Assembly: GCA_018296165.2 (NCBI GenBank) | Contig: JACKQL020000077.1 | Span: 124,001 to 188,000, forward strand | Source of the DNA: Termitomyces sp. T153 | Lineage: Eukaryota; Basidiomycota; Agaricomycetes; Agaricales; Lyophyllaceae | Direction: 5' to 3' | Length of the DNA: 64,000 nucleotides | Shown: in pieces, positions 31,999 to 44,748 of the stretch | Numbering within the stretch: the stretch's first letter is position 1 | Layout of the letters: every line of letters starts with the position of its first letter | Notes under the pieces: generated by a model | Database searches by the model: none | The model's input: only the letters and a program-made list of their open reading frames with translations | What the model was told of the DNA's origin: nothing | Made by a program: the position numbers and the translations under genes

Positions 31999-33641
31999 CC
32001 TTCCTATGCTCTAAGTAGGCTTGTAAGTCTGCTTCCTTGTCCTCCTCAGTACCTTCTGCAGGTAACAGGGGCTGAGAGAGAGATAGTACTGTAACAGGAT
32101 CCATTCTGGATGTCTGCTGCTGACTTAGAACTGCCTTCATAAGCTCTACTTCTTGAGACCTTGCTCTATCAAGTTTTTGTTCAAAATCTGATACTTCAGA
32201 GCTACTGCATGTAGATAGCCACCTCTAGTGTCAATTTGATCTGCAAACTCCTCAAGTGCTAAGGGTTCCCAATTTTCCCATCCTGGTTCATTGTTGGTTT
32301 TAGCTGGATATTCAAAGTGCATAGTCTTTGGGTTGTCCACCAACTCTGGATTAACAGGTGGGTACTCCTCATCTCCTGGCTGCTTGAGCCTCCTAGACAG
32401 ACCATCAAGACTAAAGGTTTTTCCTGGCACATGCCTCAAAGTAAAATGATAGAGTAGTACATCCTCAATCCATCTTATAATGGTGGCATTAGGTCCTACT
32501 TCAGGATTGCTTAGCATCCCCTTCAAATACTTGGCATCTGTCTCCACTACAAGCTTCCTACAACCAACTAGCCAATACCTATTAGCTTGCAAGGCTCTCA
32601 TCAAACCATAGAGTTCTCTTTTAAGTTGTGAGAATCTTGCCTCCCTCTCATTCAAGGTGATGGATTCTAGCTTAGCACAAGTGCATTGCTTAGGATTGTC
32701 TGGAGCTTCTTGGAATATTCCAAAGCCCACTGCCATCCAAGAAGTGTCAACTGATAGGATCACTGCCCCTCCTGACTCATAGTCAAGTGGTTTTAGAGGT
32801 GCACTTTCAGCTAGCAACTTCTTCAACTGGGTCATTGCTGACTGCTGTTCCTCACCCCAAACAAATGGTGTGTGGTTTTGAGTCAAGTTGTTGAAGGGTG
32901 CAGCCACTTTAGCATAATCTTTAATGAACATCCTGAAGGTACCACAAGTACCTAGAAAAGCTCTGACATCTGACTTATCCTGGCAATCACCCCACCCCAT
33001 AACAATAGCCACTGCTTGGTCTCAGGTTTCTGTCCCTCATAGGAACATCTGTATCCAACCACTACAATCTCATCTGCACAGACTACTGACTTCTTGCCAG
33101 AACAGGTTCCTCCAGCATATTTGATTCTTTGTAACACTCTGTTTACATTCTGCAGATGTTCCCATACAAATCTCCTAATGCCTGAATCTTCTAAAATAAC
33201 CTCATAGCCTCCATATAGCAATTTATACCTGTGAGGTGGACCTCTGATTGGCACATCATCAATATATTGCCAAGTGACTTGAGGTATCTCATCTTTCAAG
33301 ATGAAGGTAATGTCATCATGAAAGATTGGTACTGAATTTGTCCAGCCCATTGGCAAGGTTACCAGTCTCAGAGCACAAAAGGGTGTCTGAAAGGTGGTAT
33401 AGTCCCTAGACTTCACATCCAACACTCCCTCATCATATCCCACATACAAGTCAAGGATTCCTCCACAAGCTCTGCCAGCAAAGTGACCAGCTAACTCTTC
33501 AGTTGCTGATGGCAACCCAGAATGTGCTATGGTCACCTTGTTTAAAGGTTCCAAGCTGTGAACTATCCTCAAACTCTCACCATCCTTCTTCAATACTGTG
33601 AACCACTGGGATCTGTATGAAGAGTTGGATGGCTCATACAC
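31826..33641 (-). pseudogene. RT and RNase H of element E
   Basis: RT (33,641-32,952) begins SYRSQWFTVLKKDGESLRIV and has the catalytic WQYIDDVPIRGPP, with YIDD codons at 33,255-33,266 intact. RNase H (33,012-32,146) has FVWGEEQQSAMTQLK, VILSVDTSWMAVGFGIFQ, RELYGLMRALQ and VVETDAKYLKGM, and then LRHVPGKTFSLDGLSRR. The two frames overlap with a shift, and stops lie after 32,146, so the polyprotein is broken. Confidence 0.85.
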
Positions 33642-34351
33642 TCCTGCCTCAATTTACTGCTTTATCATCTGGCAGATTTTATCTCTGAGTCCAGGAGCAA
33701 TGGGAATGTTCTTTGATACCCAGGGGGTGTAAGGAATTAGCAGCATCACTACAGGAGGGAAGAATTCCTCCTTGAGCTTACCTCTGAGAATCATCCCATG
33801 CAAATGCCTCATTCTGCAGCATCATTAGATGATGTACTTCTTTCATCTCCTCTAGCCACAAGAAACTATCACCATGTACTTGGTCAATGATCCCCTTGCA
33901 CTCAGCAGTGTACCTCCCTGTGAGTTTGAAATCAGGTGGGTTTGGGTCCAACTTTGGCATGTCTGCTAGTGGATCTCCAGTGATACACCTTTCAATTCTC
34001 AACTCCTCAGGAGAGGTTCCTACTATAGGTTTCACCTTTCTAGCAACAGGTTTGTATTTCTTAGAAAATACTTGTGCAGTTTCCCCCATACCTGGCTCTA
34101 GGCTTTCCTGCTATACTAAGATCTCCTCCAACTTCTCTGGTATCTGACACAGCTGCCCATTGAGATAGGCTAACAGTGTCTTCTCACCTCTTGCTCCAAC
34201 ACCTCCCTCTGCAGCAAAGGCCTGCAAATACACATCTCTCAACTCCTGATTCTTGGATCCACTATTACTTATAGTGTATCCAGTCACCACTACTTTACCA
34301 TTCTCCTTTTCTCCAATTGTCACTGCCACCTCCCCCTGGTCACTGACCAGA

Positions 34352-34786
34352 TCATTGAGATTTGAAATTTTGGATCACTATCTCCTCCAAACCTGCCTTT
34401 GGTACCTTCCCTTTTTGAAGAGTGGGCAGGGCTGTCTGGCAACCAGTATGAGGATCTCTGGTAGTTATGATTGCACTGCCATCTTGAAGATTTTGTATGT
34501 TGCTTTCTGTCAGTGTGTCAAAAGGACAGCCCAACAAGGCAGTATAAGCTGGCTTGACAAAGATATACACTTGTAGATAAATAGTGAAGCCTTCAGCAAA
34601 AGTAAATGGCACATTATTGGCTAAACCAACTGATGTATTCACTTGACTGTTGGCACTCTCCATCCTTAAGCATATGTCTGGATTCCAAGTCAATCCTAAA
34701 TGAAGTGCCTCATCTAGTGCCATACAGACAATCTGAGAACCAGTATCTAGAATTGTCTCCACTTGCCCCTTCTGATTGACAGGCAC
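34352..34786 (-). pseudogene. Aspartic protease region of element E
   Basis: Reads VETILDTGSQIVCM with the catalytic DTG and later YTALLGCPFD, as in retropepsin-like domains. The downstream linker (34,329-33,778) is broken by stops. Sequence upstream to 35,176 is non-coding in all minus frames. Confidence 0.7.
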
Positions 34787-35187
34787 TAGGCATAGTGAAG
34801 GGTGTTAGCAAAAAGGGACAATAACAATGCAAAACTAGCCATAGGTGCTCCCTAAATGAGTACTTGACAAAATAATACCCTAAGGTGGTATTAGTAAGAC
34901 AAAATGAGGGCACTAACTCAACAGAGAGAGCACTAGAGCAAAAGAAGAGGCATCAAAGTTGCAAGACTTAAATCTGAGGTCTGGGGCTAATAACAAGGTA
35001 ATAATGAGGTGCAATTCTGATGGTTGTATGAAAAAAAGACAGTATTGATGGTATATAGAAGTAATGAAACCTAAAGGAGGCAGTTAGCAAGCCAGGAGGA
35101 ATGCCATGTGAAAGTAGGTAACCCAAAATGTAGCTAAATTTGACACCTGAAATAACAGTCAGTTGCTAGTTACTGGTGTCAGGATCC

Positions 35188-36342
35188 TGTCACAACCCAC
35201 TCCTGGATCTCCAGACCTCTCCCCAGCATTCCTCACATTCCCAGAGTGCCCACTGATGCTCCCTCAACCCTTGCCAACCTTTGTCCACCCCCAGTGCCCA
35301 CCCCAGCAATCTCTGATGCTTCCCCAGCAAACCCTGGTGACTACTAGCAGGCCCCAACACAATCCCTGCAGGCCCTGTCAAACCCCTGACCCCCTTTGAG
35401 CTCTCAGACAGCTCCAACAGCCCTCTCAACTCCAGCATAGGTCCCTAACTTGTCACCACAACTTACCCAACTACTCTGAAACATTCAAACAACTATGGTA
35501 CAGCCTGCATTCCCATCAGTTCCCATCATTGTATCACTGCAGCCCACATCCTTGTCAGTTCTCATCAAAATATCACTGCAGCCCACCAATTGATCAGTAC
35601 TGACACCTGTTGACCCCACATGGCTCTGACAAGCCCTGCCATCAGACTCACAACTCCCAGAGGAGTTCCTATAGTCAGTATATAAGTTGTAGAGTAGTAT
35701 TAATTATTCTAGTCTTGATATCATCTGTGGTTACTTGTTTCTTGTTATGTTCTGTATTTGTTCCATTTCCTGGTCTTTCCTCTGCTTATTATTTCCATCT
35801 CTTGACTTGTACTTCTTTCAATCTATTCCATTCTTGTCTTTGTCTTGTCTTGACTCCATCTCACCTCATCTGCCTCTATTTCCTTTCACATGTGCCTAAG
35901 TTCTTTTTGACTTTAACTCCATTCTTAATCTCCATTCATATCTCTATTCACACCTATTCACACCTTTATGACTCTAAAACATTCCTATCTAACTCCAGAC
36001 TTGTTCTACAATCAACCCTGGAACCTATGAACATCAATTGATCTCCCATCAACCCTCTGGTCCTGCTCCTGTTGTTTGTGTGACCTCTGCTTGCCCCACA
36101 CATTCAATACTCACCTCCAGACTTGTGCCTGATGCAACTCCAAGCCTGCCCCTTGACATACCTAGTCTTAGACTTCCCTAGACCACCCCAGACTTGTTTG
36201 GACCTCTTCCCCTAGCTTATTCTCACAAGTATCCAATGTCCAGACCTCCCAGGAATGCTAGGTTATAAGTGCAGGATGTCATGTCCACCTAGTAAGGACT
36301 CACTCAGTTAAGCTGAGCCCCCACAGTTAGCAGAACCTGACA
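35188..36342 (+). mobile_element. Solo LTR, family A (TSD GATCC)
   Basis: This 1,155-bp LTR runs TGTCACAACC ... CAGAACCTGACA, with perfect duplications GATCC at 35,183-35,187 and 36,343-36,347. The start-site block is slightly decayed (AGTCTTGATATCA, 35,711-35,723). It is CpG-poor, so older than its neighbour at 36,669. Confidence 0.92.
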
Positions 36343-36668
36343 GATCCCTTGATCATGGAGAGGCTCCTACAGAGCAAAAGAACCACCTGGGCAGACTTGA
36401 TAGCCAACAAGTATGTGGTTGAGTTGAGAAATAAGAGAACTGGGAAGGATAAACCTGGAAACTGATAGATTGAAGAGAAAGATACAGGAGGATAAACACA
36501 AGTAAAAAGCAGACATAATAAGTAATCTTGAGACTGGAGTGTAGCTACAGACTAGGGGACCTTATATAGCTCTAAAACACTACCAAAAGGGGAAGCTGAA
36601 AGTGATATAAGTCAGGTGGGAGTGATGTAACAGAAGTAGAAGTGATCTGAGTCAGGTGGAAGTAATCT

Positions 36669-37860
36669 TGTCACGACCCGTCCCCTGGACCCCCACACAT
36701 TGTCCAGCAACCTCCCGTTCCCCAAAACCCCCGACGCTCCACCGAACTTCCACCCATGCCCCGTGCCTATTTCGATTAGCCCCAACACACCCTTGGCTAA
36801 CTCCAATGCCTCCCCGGCTAACTCCGATGGCCCCCTGGCCAACTTCAACGCCTTCCTTGCAGCCACTGACACTTACCCTGGATCTCCTGAACCCCGAGAA
36901 CCACCCCCGCTGTTCCCAGTCTTTGCCACCCATCATCAACTCAACACCCTGGCTCCTCCGACCCATTCCAGAGTATCACGACAACCTTGGGGCGACCTGC
37001 ATTCCCAAGTGATCCCATCAACATATCAACGTGGCCCGACCCTTGATCGCAACCAGACACCCACCAACTCCGTCGAGCTCTGCCAAGCCCCACCACCACA
37101 GCCGACGTACACTGAAGTTCTCCAGTAGTCAGTATATAAGACGTCGAGTAGCTCTTCATACTCTAGTCTTGATATTACCTACCTATTGTTAACGTTACCT
37201 ATGGTCTGATTGTTTTCTTTCTCATGTTCCATGTTCTGTGTCTTGTTTTCCTTACTCTCAGTCTCCCAGTCTTATCTCAGTCTCCCAGTCTTATCTCAGT
37301 CTCCCGGTCTTGTCTTGTCTCCATTTCGTTATCATTCTCGTTATCATTTCATATCTCCACATGAATCTATTCTTGTTCCATCTTGACTCCATTTCATTTC
37401 ATCTGATGCTGTCTTGATGACTCTGTCCGGCCATTGTGCCCAAGTCTTCCTCAACCTTAACGACCTCATGAACTCCACAATTATGATTATAAACCCCAAC
37501 ACTCTTTCACAAGATCCGAACCTTGCTCTTTGCTCGGTTCTGGACTCCATCAACCCCAATTGATCTTCCATCAAACCCCGGCTCCACTCCCATTGATTGT
37601 GTAGCCTCCTACCCCTTTGCGTCCGCGAATCTCCCATACGGTCTTCTGCCTGAACCCTGCCAAGCCCGTCCCATTTCCTTGCAATCCGACTTTTCTGGAC
37701 CTCCCCAGACCTGTTTGGATCACATCCCACTGACTATCCACACAAGCAATCAGTGTCCAGAATGCTTTTGAGTGTCCGGTTGCCAGTGCAAGGGGATCAC
37801 GCCCGCCTAGTAAGGACTTGCCCAGTGCAGCTGAGCCCCCATGATCAGCAGAACCTGACA
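36669..37860 (+). mobile_element. Solo LTR, family A, young (TSD AATCT)
   Basis: This 1,192-bp LTR runs TGTCACGACC ... CAGAACCTGACA, with perfect duplications AATCT (36,664-36,668 and 37,861-37,865). It keeps CpGs and is close to the LTR at 4,104-5,294. TATATAAG lies at about 37,133 and AGTCTTGATATTA at 37,165-37,177. Confidence 0.95.
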
Positions 37861-37941
37861 AATCTGAGTCAGGTGGAAGTGATCTAAGTCATAGCAGGAA
37901 GTGATATGTAACAAAGGAGAACAGGTGGAAGTGATCTGGCA

Positions 37942-38872
37942 ACCATAGACCAAGTGGGAGTTGAGGATTTGGTTGACTTCATAGTGATATTCATCTTTGA
38001 CTTTAATGGGGGGCAGTTGACTGGGGTGCTGTCCAGGGAAAGGGTCTGGGGCATGTTTTTTGAGGAGGCATATGTGGAAGACAGGGTGGAGACCCTTCAG
38101 GCCTGGAGGTAGGTTGAGTTTGTAGGCATGTGTCAAGACCTTCTAGAGAATCTTGAAGGGGCTGAGCCACTTGTGATCAAGCTTGATAGAGGGCCTCCAG
38201 GTCTTAAAGTTATGTTGATCAAGCCAAACCAGAGTGCCAGGGGACCAGTCAGAGGTGGGATTGCATCAGGTGTTAGCATGTTTGGAGTAGGCTTGATTGG
38301 CAGTGTTGATTTCATCCCAGAGGAACTGGTGGAGTGATTGGAGATCTTCAGCAACTTCATGGGCAGTGTGGGAGGAGATATCTTTGAGGAAGAGGGTGAG
38401 TCAGGGGTTGTAGCCCTTGTTGGCATAGAAAGGGGAGACCCTGGTGGCAGAGTGAGGCATGTTATTGTAAGTAAATTCAGCAAGGGGGAGTTTCATGTGC
38501 TGGTCATTCTGTAAATAGTTAATGTAAAGGTGGAGATACTGTTCCAATGTCTGATTTACTCATTCTGTTTGCCTGTCAGTCTTCAGATGATAGGTGGTTG
38601 GTAGGTTGGTCCTAATTTCAAGGGCTTTGCATAGTGACTGCCAGAAGCAGGAGATGAAGAGAGGGTCACAGTTGGAGACAATGTTGTCTGGAAGTCCATG
38701 TTTGGAGAATACATGTTCAAGAAATAGTTTGGCAAGCTCTGGAGCATTGTCAGTGGTGTGGCAGGGGATGAAGAGGGCTTGCTTGGTGAGGTGGCAGATG
38801 ACCATGAAAATTGCATTGAAACCTTTGGAGTCAGGAAGTTTGACATTGTGGTTCATTGATATTGAGGACTAG
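37942..38872 (-). pseudogene. Integrase and truncated chromodomain (family A)
   Basis: The core segment (38,856-38,560) reads KGFNAIFMVICHLTKQALFI, HGLPDNIVSNCDPLFIS and TDRQTE. The second catalytic Asp (CDP) and the Glu are kept, but at the place of the first Asp (usually MDFI) the copy has MNHN, a D-to-N change. The C-terminus has [17 protein letters not shown] and then [15 protein letters not shown], the start of a chromodomain, cut off after LVYG. The chromodomain would have steered insertion through histone marks. Confidence 0.8.
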
Positions 38873-39310
38873 GGGTGTCAACCAATGGAGGAGGGGTTTC
38901 AGCAGGCCATAAGGGCAATGGTGGGGTACTTTAGCCTGGAGATATGGTTTGCAGGCCTTTATGTATTGTGTGACATCCTTCTTTATTCCTGGCCAAAAGT
39001 AAGTCCTGAAAATGAGTTGGAGAGTCTTACAAATTTCTAGGTGTCCTCAGAGTTTGTGATTGTGATGCTGCCAGAGTATGTCAGGGTGAATGGACTTGTG
39101 GTCTGGAGCATAGATTTGTCCATTCTGGAGTAGGAGGCAGTGGTCCAGAGATAGCATAAAGGGGTTGTCAATGGTTGACTCATCAGCAGAGTTGTTGTGT
39201 GGGTCATACTGAGCAAAAAAGGAGTCTGGAGGCATGTTTCTGATTTGGTGGAGAATCCCTTTTTCACTCATAATCAGCACAGCATGTAAATGCACAGGGG
39301 GGATTACCAC

Positions 39311-39685
39311 TCAATGATTGAACATGTTCCACTCAGCCTCAAATGACTTCTTTAGATACATGTCAGGCCTCCAGGTGAGGGTGTCAGGCTTTGCACCAAG
39401 TTGTCTGGGGCAATAGTGGATGGTGAAGTTGTACTCCAAGAGGGTTTCAGACCAGTAAGCTTGGTGGCAGCTGAGCTGTTTCATGGTTGTGAAGTATTGT
39501 ATGTTGGTGTGGTCAGAGTAGACTTGGATGTGGTGTGGAGATCTCTTGAGGTAGGCTCTCCACTGGCAGAAGGCTTCCACAATTGCAAGGAGTTCTTTGT
39601 TGTAGATGTTGTAGTTGATCTCCATGGGAATCATCAAGTGGGTGTAGAAGGTGATGGGGTGGAGATTCTTGCCTCTGGAGTCTGA
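39311..39685 (-). pseudogene. RNase H (family A)
   Basis: Reads NYNIYNKELLAIVEAFCQWR, then HIQVYSDHTNIQYF and SETLLEYNFTIHYCPRQLGA, matching the second half of gypsy RNase H (E.LAI...F..WR; SDH.NL.YF; .F.I.Y.PG). The first half is in other frames around 39,650-39,780. Confidence 0.8.
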
Positions 39686-40970
39686 CTAGAAGAGGATTCT
39701 GATGATGGCATAGTTGGAGGCATTGCATTTGAGCACAATGAGTAGGAAGGGGTTAAAATGGTAGAGGATTGGAGCAGAGGTGAAGGCCCTTTTGAGGAGG
39801 GTGAATACACTTTGGCACTTGCTATCCCAGTCCTAAGGGGTGTCCTTCCACATAAGTCAATTGAGAAGTTTGGTGATTCTGGAGTAATTGTCAATGAATC
39901 AGTGATAAAAGTTAGCAAACCCCAGAAATGACTGTACCTCCTTGATGTTCTGGGGTGGGAGCCAGTTGAGGATGGCTTTGACCTTATTGGGGTCCATGTG
40001 TACACCATCAGGAGTGATGATAACTCCAGGATATTTAACCTCTGTAGTGTGGGAAGAGCATTTCTTGGGTTTGGCATGAAGGTGGCATTCCCAGTCATTC
40101 TAGGACATGGTGGACATGCTCCAGATGTTCCTCCAATGAGTTCCAGTAGATCATAATGTCATCCAGGTACACAATAGCAAAGATGTCATTCAGGTTGTGG
40201 AAGATATTGTTCATAAAGTACTGGAAAGTGGCAGGGAAGTTAGTCATTCCAAAAGGCATCACTAGATACTCAAAGAGGCCATAGCAGGTGCAGAAGGCAG
40301 TCTTCCATTCATGCCCTGGAGCAATCTGGATGTTGTTGTAGCCAGAGTAGAGGTCTATTCTTGTGTAGATCTTGGCACTGCAGAGGCAGTCAACAAGGTC
40401 TCCAATTAGAAGAAGAGGATACTAGTTCTTTTTGGTGACTTTGTTGAGTCCCTGGTAGTCAACACAGAGTCAGAGGGACCCATCCTTCTTCTTGGTAAAC
40501 AGGACCAGAGTGCTGGCAGCAGAGAATGATGGGTGTATAAAACCTTTGCTGAGCATGTTGTGGAGGTAATTCTTCAGGGCCCAGAGTTCAATCCCAGACA
40601 TGTTGTAAATTTTGCCAAATGGGAGTGAGGTTCCTTCTTTGAGATCAATTTTGTGACCATAGGAGCAGTGCAGAGGAAGTTCTTTTGCATTCTCTTTAGA
40701 GAATACATCAGCAAATTCATGATATTCCAGGGGAACTACTTTGTGTAGAATTTGTTCCTCTGTTTTTTGCTCTGGTTGGGTAGTTTCTGCACAAAGGTAT
40801 TCTTCTGGCAGAGCTGATGTGATTTGTAGTTGGAAGGTAGGGGTACCATCTTGTAGAATGCATGCAAAGGGAATGGTGCCAATGATTTTGATGTTGAGGG
40901 CTTTGGGATCAATGGGGGTTGGTGATGGAGTGGCAGTGGTTGGGTCCAGAGTTGTAGTGGGGTTGTCCAT
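39686..40970 (-). pseudogene. Reverse transcriptase (family A), frameshifted
   Basis: The N-terminal part (40,970-40,470) includes the linker (HKVVPLEYHEFADVFSKENA), then FGKIYNMSGIELWALKNYL, IHPSFSAAST and [12 protein letters not shown]. The palm motif YLDD is intact at 40,169-40,158 (FAIVYLDDIMIYW). Downstream thumb/connection segments (40,098-39,634) lie in several frames. Confidence 0.85.
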
Positions 40971-41375
40971 AGGGGTTTGGTGTTGTTGGTCAGGGTACTA
41001 CAGGTCTTTGTATCAATTCCCAAGTATGTTGAGCTGTTGGGTTTTGTTTAAGAAGGACTGGGGTGGAGGCATGTATTCTTCCCTTCCTTGGTTGTCCTTG
41101 AGGGTTGAGGGGCTTTGGGTTGCTCCAGAGGTGCTGGCATTGAGGTCAGGGATGTTTGAGTCCAAGATGGACTGGATGTAGAGGGGGATGGCAGCTGCTA
41201 GGCTTGCTTTGGGGCCAGGGAATCACATGGTGAGGTTCTTTCAGTTGATGTTGGGGTTGACATCCTGTAACAATGGGAGTCCAAGCATAGTCAGAGTTGA
41301 TGTTGTGAGTTGGGTAATGAGGAGCTGGACCTGGAATCTTAAATTGTTGTCAAGAATGAGGGCATTGTCATAATA

Positions 41376-41603
41376 TTAAGTGATTCCACTTGAGGTGGGG
41401 CTTCTGTCAAAGAGCTGGAGCTCAAGGAATGTGTTAAGGTTGTTGTGGCAGAGATTGAGCTGGTTGCTGACAAAGGTGCTAGAGGCACCACTGTCAACAA
41501 GGGCAGGGAGGACTGTTGAAGAGCCATTGAGCCAGACATTGATGATGAAAGACTGTATGGACTTTGAGCAGAGCTGCAGGAGAGTTTGGGAGGCATCAGT
41601 CAT
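41376..41603 (-). pseudogene. Aspartic protease (family A)
   Basis: Reads LPALVDSGASSTFVSNQLN with the catalytic DSG. The sequence on both sides is in shifted frames. In family A it lies between the zinc knuckle and the linker to RT. Confidence 0.75.
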
Positions 41604-42239
41604 ACCTTTGGAGTTTTTGGAGGGGGATAAGACATTGAAGGAGACTGGTCCAGAGTTGGTCAGGCTATCCCAGTCAAGGCAGAGGGTGAGGCTGGGCCAG
41701 TTGATGTGGGGATTAGTGGAGTGGAGCCATGAGAAACCTAAGATAACAGAGGCAGAAATGTGTAGTTTGGTGACTAGCAGTTAGAGGTCCTGGTGTTGTC
41801 TGTTGGCAAAGGTCACAGTTGTCTCCATGCAGTGTGTGATGTCTCCAGCAGAGGTGCAATCAGTGTCAAAGAGCTTGAGAAGAATTGGAGTGGGGAGATA
41901 TCAGGGTTGTTAGGGAGCAAGCACTACCAAGGATTTGTTGATAAAGTTGTTGGTGGCACCAGTATTGACTAGAAGTGGGAACAGAGTTAGCAGAGAAGGG
42001 GAAGGTGGTGCAGAGGAGGAGGATATGGGAGGAGTGGGAGGGGAGGTGTGCTGGGAGGTTGTCTGGGGAGAGTACTATTGTGCAGAGTGCAGCTGGAGTG
42101 GAGAAGATGTCAGTGTCTGCTCCACAGTCTAGTGCATCTTTGAGACCTAAACCCTAAACTGCTGACTCATTTTCTGTAAACTGATAGTTGCAATCTTCTC
42201 TGTCAATGGTCCACATGGCACATTCCATCACCTGGCATT

Positions 42240-44729
42240 TAGAGCAACTACTAATGAAATGTCCCTGCTCACCACATAGAATGCATGCACCCTCCTTCTG
42301 CTGCTTCTTCTGAGTTTCCTCTAGCACATCAATCCAAGGCCTGTTCCAAATCTTGTTTGCACATAGGAGGGCATTGTCAAGATCCTGGGAGCCATTGGAG
42401 TTGGTGTCCAGGGGCTCCAGAGTTTGTGGAGATTAGCAGTGTTGAGTTGGGCAGGTGGGTGAGGCTCCAGGGGTTGGTTGGCACTGGGGGGGGCCTCAGC
42501 CTTGTAGGAAATGGAGTACAGAGTTGGTGGAGTTGGCAGGGGCCAAAGATTAATTGCCATTGATTGCTCTGGCCTGCTGGGTGGTGTTGCTGGAGGTGGT
42601 TCAGGTAGTCCATAGCACTGTATTTTTGCTTTGATCTTCCCAGTAACATTGCTTGACTTGTATAACAAGTGCCTTGTGCCCATTATACATAATTTGCTTG
42701 GGTGCAAGGCAGAGGACATTCCAATGCATTGAGGTAGAGTACAGCAGAGGGCAAATTGGAGAGCATTGTAATTCCATCCTGTCTTGTAAGCCTCTTGTTT
42801 GAACTATTCAATGAAGGTTGTGAAATGTTTGTTGTTATGCATCTGGAGGTTGAATAGATTTTCCTCTGCCTCTGCTACAGTGTCAAATATGCCAAACTTA
42901 CTGGAGAATTCCTGGGTGAAAGTGAGCCAGTTGGAAAGCACAGGTTTGTTGGGGTCAAACTGGAGCAGTGCCATGTAGTGGTCAAAGGCAATGCCCTGTA
43001 AATATGGCATGGCAAAGGCTACTTGTGAGCTCTCAAGCTAGAAAGTAATAGACTTAGTTTGAAACATTGTGAGGCATTGCATTAGGAAAATTCTCCATTT
43101 TTAGAGGTCACAACTAGTGAAGGATTCTGGTTCCTGAATATTGAGCTTGCCTTCTTGAGCCAGTGCTGTCAGGGGATGTCCCAGTCCCCATCTGTCCTGT
43201 TCTCCCTTCTTATGGTTTTTCTTTATTCTCCTTTGCTTTTCCTATCTGCTGGTCCCAGTTCTAGCCCTCAGGCTGCACCAGTTCTCTGTCCATAATTCCA
43301 ACAAGTGTTGCCCCTTCCACATGGCCTCTTACCAGACTCCTGGATTGTTTCCTGTATTCTGGGCCTATCACTCATTATAGGCCTCCCATCTTTGGACCAC
43401 AAGTACTTCTGACCAAGGGCTATCTTTTGGTCATGTGCTGGGAGTCTGGAGATTGAGACCATTTATGATGGATTTCCACTTTTTGATTGGACTCTGGATT
43501 TAGTTGTTGTTGGGTGTTGTTTCCAGAAGCTCTAGAGTAAATTTTCCAAACACTGGCATTGGGGATCCTTAGACTTGTTCTCTTTGAATCTCCTTCTGCC
43601 AGGTGAGTAGCTAGAACTCTAGAACTTCTTATAGATACTGAATAGACTTTGGATCTCTCTCTGCCAGTTGTGTGATTGAGCCACAGCCTCCAGAAGTTGC
43701 CCTTACAAGTGTGTTGCAAGTGTTGTCCTGAGTGTTTTGAGTTTGAGGCAGGGGTCTGGTATTGTAGTAGTAGTAATAATTATTTGCATTGCCACACTGA
43801 GGGGGGAAGTTGTCTGTGGCTGGGCCCTATCCACCTGGAGGTCTGCTATTGGGGGGTCCACTGCCTGGAGGTTGATCAGCATTGCCTGGAAGAGGGCCCA
43901 GAACCCAGTGAGGAGGAGGGGGTTCTCTGAGGGTCAGTGGTCCAAAGTAATTGTTGTTGGCAGGGAGGTGGGCAGGAGGACTGGCAGAGGACAAGAGGGG
44001 TTGTTGGCAAAGGGAGGGTTGAGGTACTCTGAGGCTTGTAGGTTGACAAAGGGGAGCTGGGGCATTTTGGCAGGGCTGGGGGGTGTTTATGTTGATTTCT
44101 ATAGTGCCTTGCATAGTCTTGGGGAGGTTCCTTGCAGATAGCATTCATGGAAGTTAAGGAAGCAATCTGCCCAATCCTTTAAAGTTGCTAGAGTGTTGGG
44201 GTAACCTAAGTTGATGAGGAGGGCACAAGTGTGTCTTGCAAACTCTGTGAGTGAGAGGTGGAGGGAGCAGAGGACTTCATAGTGCTGCTAGATATAGGCT
44301 TCAACTCAATGCTGTCTGGGAGAAGGGGGAATTTGAGCAGAAAATGGCAATCAAGAGGGAGAATAGTTATCTGGTTGCTCCAAAGGAGTTGGGACTACAG
44401 CTGGGATGGGGTATGCATAATAGTGAGCAGGTGGAAGGTAAGCAGGATTAAGTGGTGACTGTGGGTGCTCCAGGAAATCCTTCAGGGTACATGCAGGGAT
44501 AATTACTATTAGCAGGGAATGTTGGGGGGCAGCACTAGCCTGGAAGTATTCCCTGGCTGATGGAAGGAGTGTAGAATGCCTGGATTAGATCCAGGGTCCA
44601 ATAATGAGGAATGTAGTGATCCACAGGTGGGTCTGGATAGAACAGGGCATACTGATTTTCAGAGACTAGCCAAACATAAATGTTGGTTAGGTAGCCAGGG
44701 GAGTTGTATGTGGGGTTACATGCAGACAT
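42240..44729 (-). pseudogene. Gag with zinc knuckle (family A), split by a solo LTR
   Basis: Start codon at 44,729 (32 nt after the LTR end), then SACNPTYNSPGYLTNIYV and VDHYIPHYWTLDLIQAFYTP. The capsid-like domain (43,010-42,804) has LQGIAFDHYMALLQFDP, NWLTFTQEFSSKFG and AEENLFNLQM. A zinc knuckle CILCGEQGHFISSC follows at 42,285-42,244. The solo family B LTR at 43,167-43,707 and frameshifts interrupt the frame. Confidence 0.75.
43167..43707 (+). mobile_element. Solo LTR, family B (TSD AGTGC/AGTGT)
   Basis: Runs TGTCAGGGGATGTCC ... GTTGCCCTTACA, 541 bp, flanked by AGTGC (43,162-43,166) and AGTGT (43,708-43,712), a 5-bp duplication with one C-to-T change. AGACTTGTTCT, the predicted start-site block, lies at about 43,570, some 33 nt after TAAATTTT. 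It interrupts family A gag, so family B was active after that copy inserted. Confidence 0.85.
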
Positions 44730-44748
44730 TAAGAATGGGGTAAGGTGG

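Larger units (their letters stand above)
30501..35176 (-). mobile_element. Ty3/gypsy element E, third family, degenerate
   Basis: Minus-strand pol in the order protease, RT, RNase H, integrase zinc-binding region, core and C-terminal domain. It differs clearly from families A and B (RT motif YIDDVPIRGPP; integrase FWWPGIDRDVQWYV). No gag is seen between the protease and 35,176. Its 5' LTR may be the LTR-like fragment interrupted at 35,188 and 36,669. No 3' LTR could be found near 30,500. Confidence 0.75.
35177..37941 (-). mobile_element. LTR-like fragment carrying two nested solo LTRs
   Basis: After removing the two family A solo LTRs, three pieces (35,177-35,187, 36,343-36,668 and 37,861-37,941) form a ~420-bp unit TGTCAGGATCC ... 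CTGGCA. On the minus strand it has TATATAAGG followed ~34 nt later by AGTCTCAAGATTA, the same layout as the family A LTR. It breaks the chromodomain of the element on its right. It may be the 5' LTR of element E or a solo LTR. I could not match its target duplication. Confidence 0.45.
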
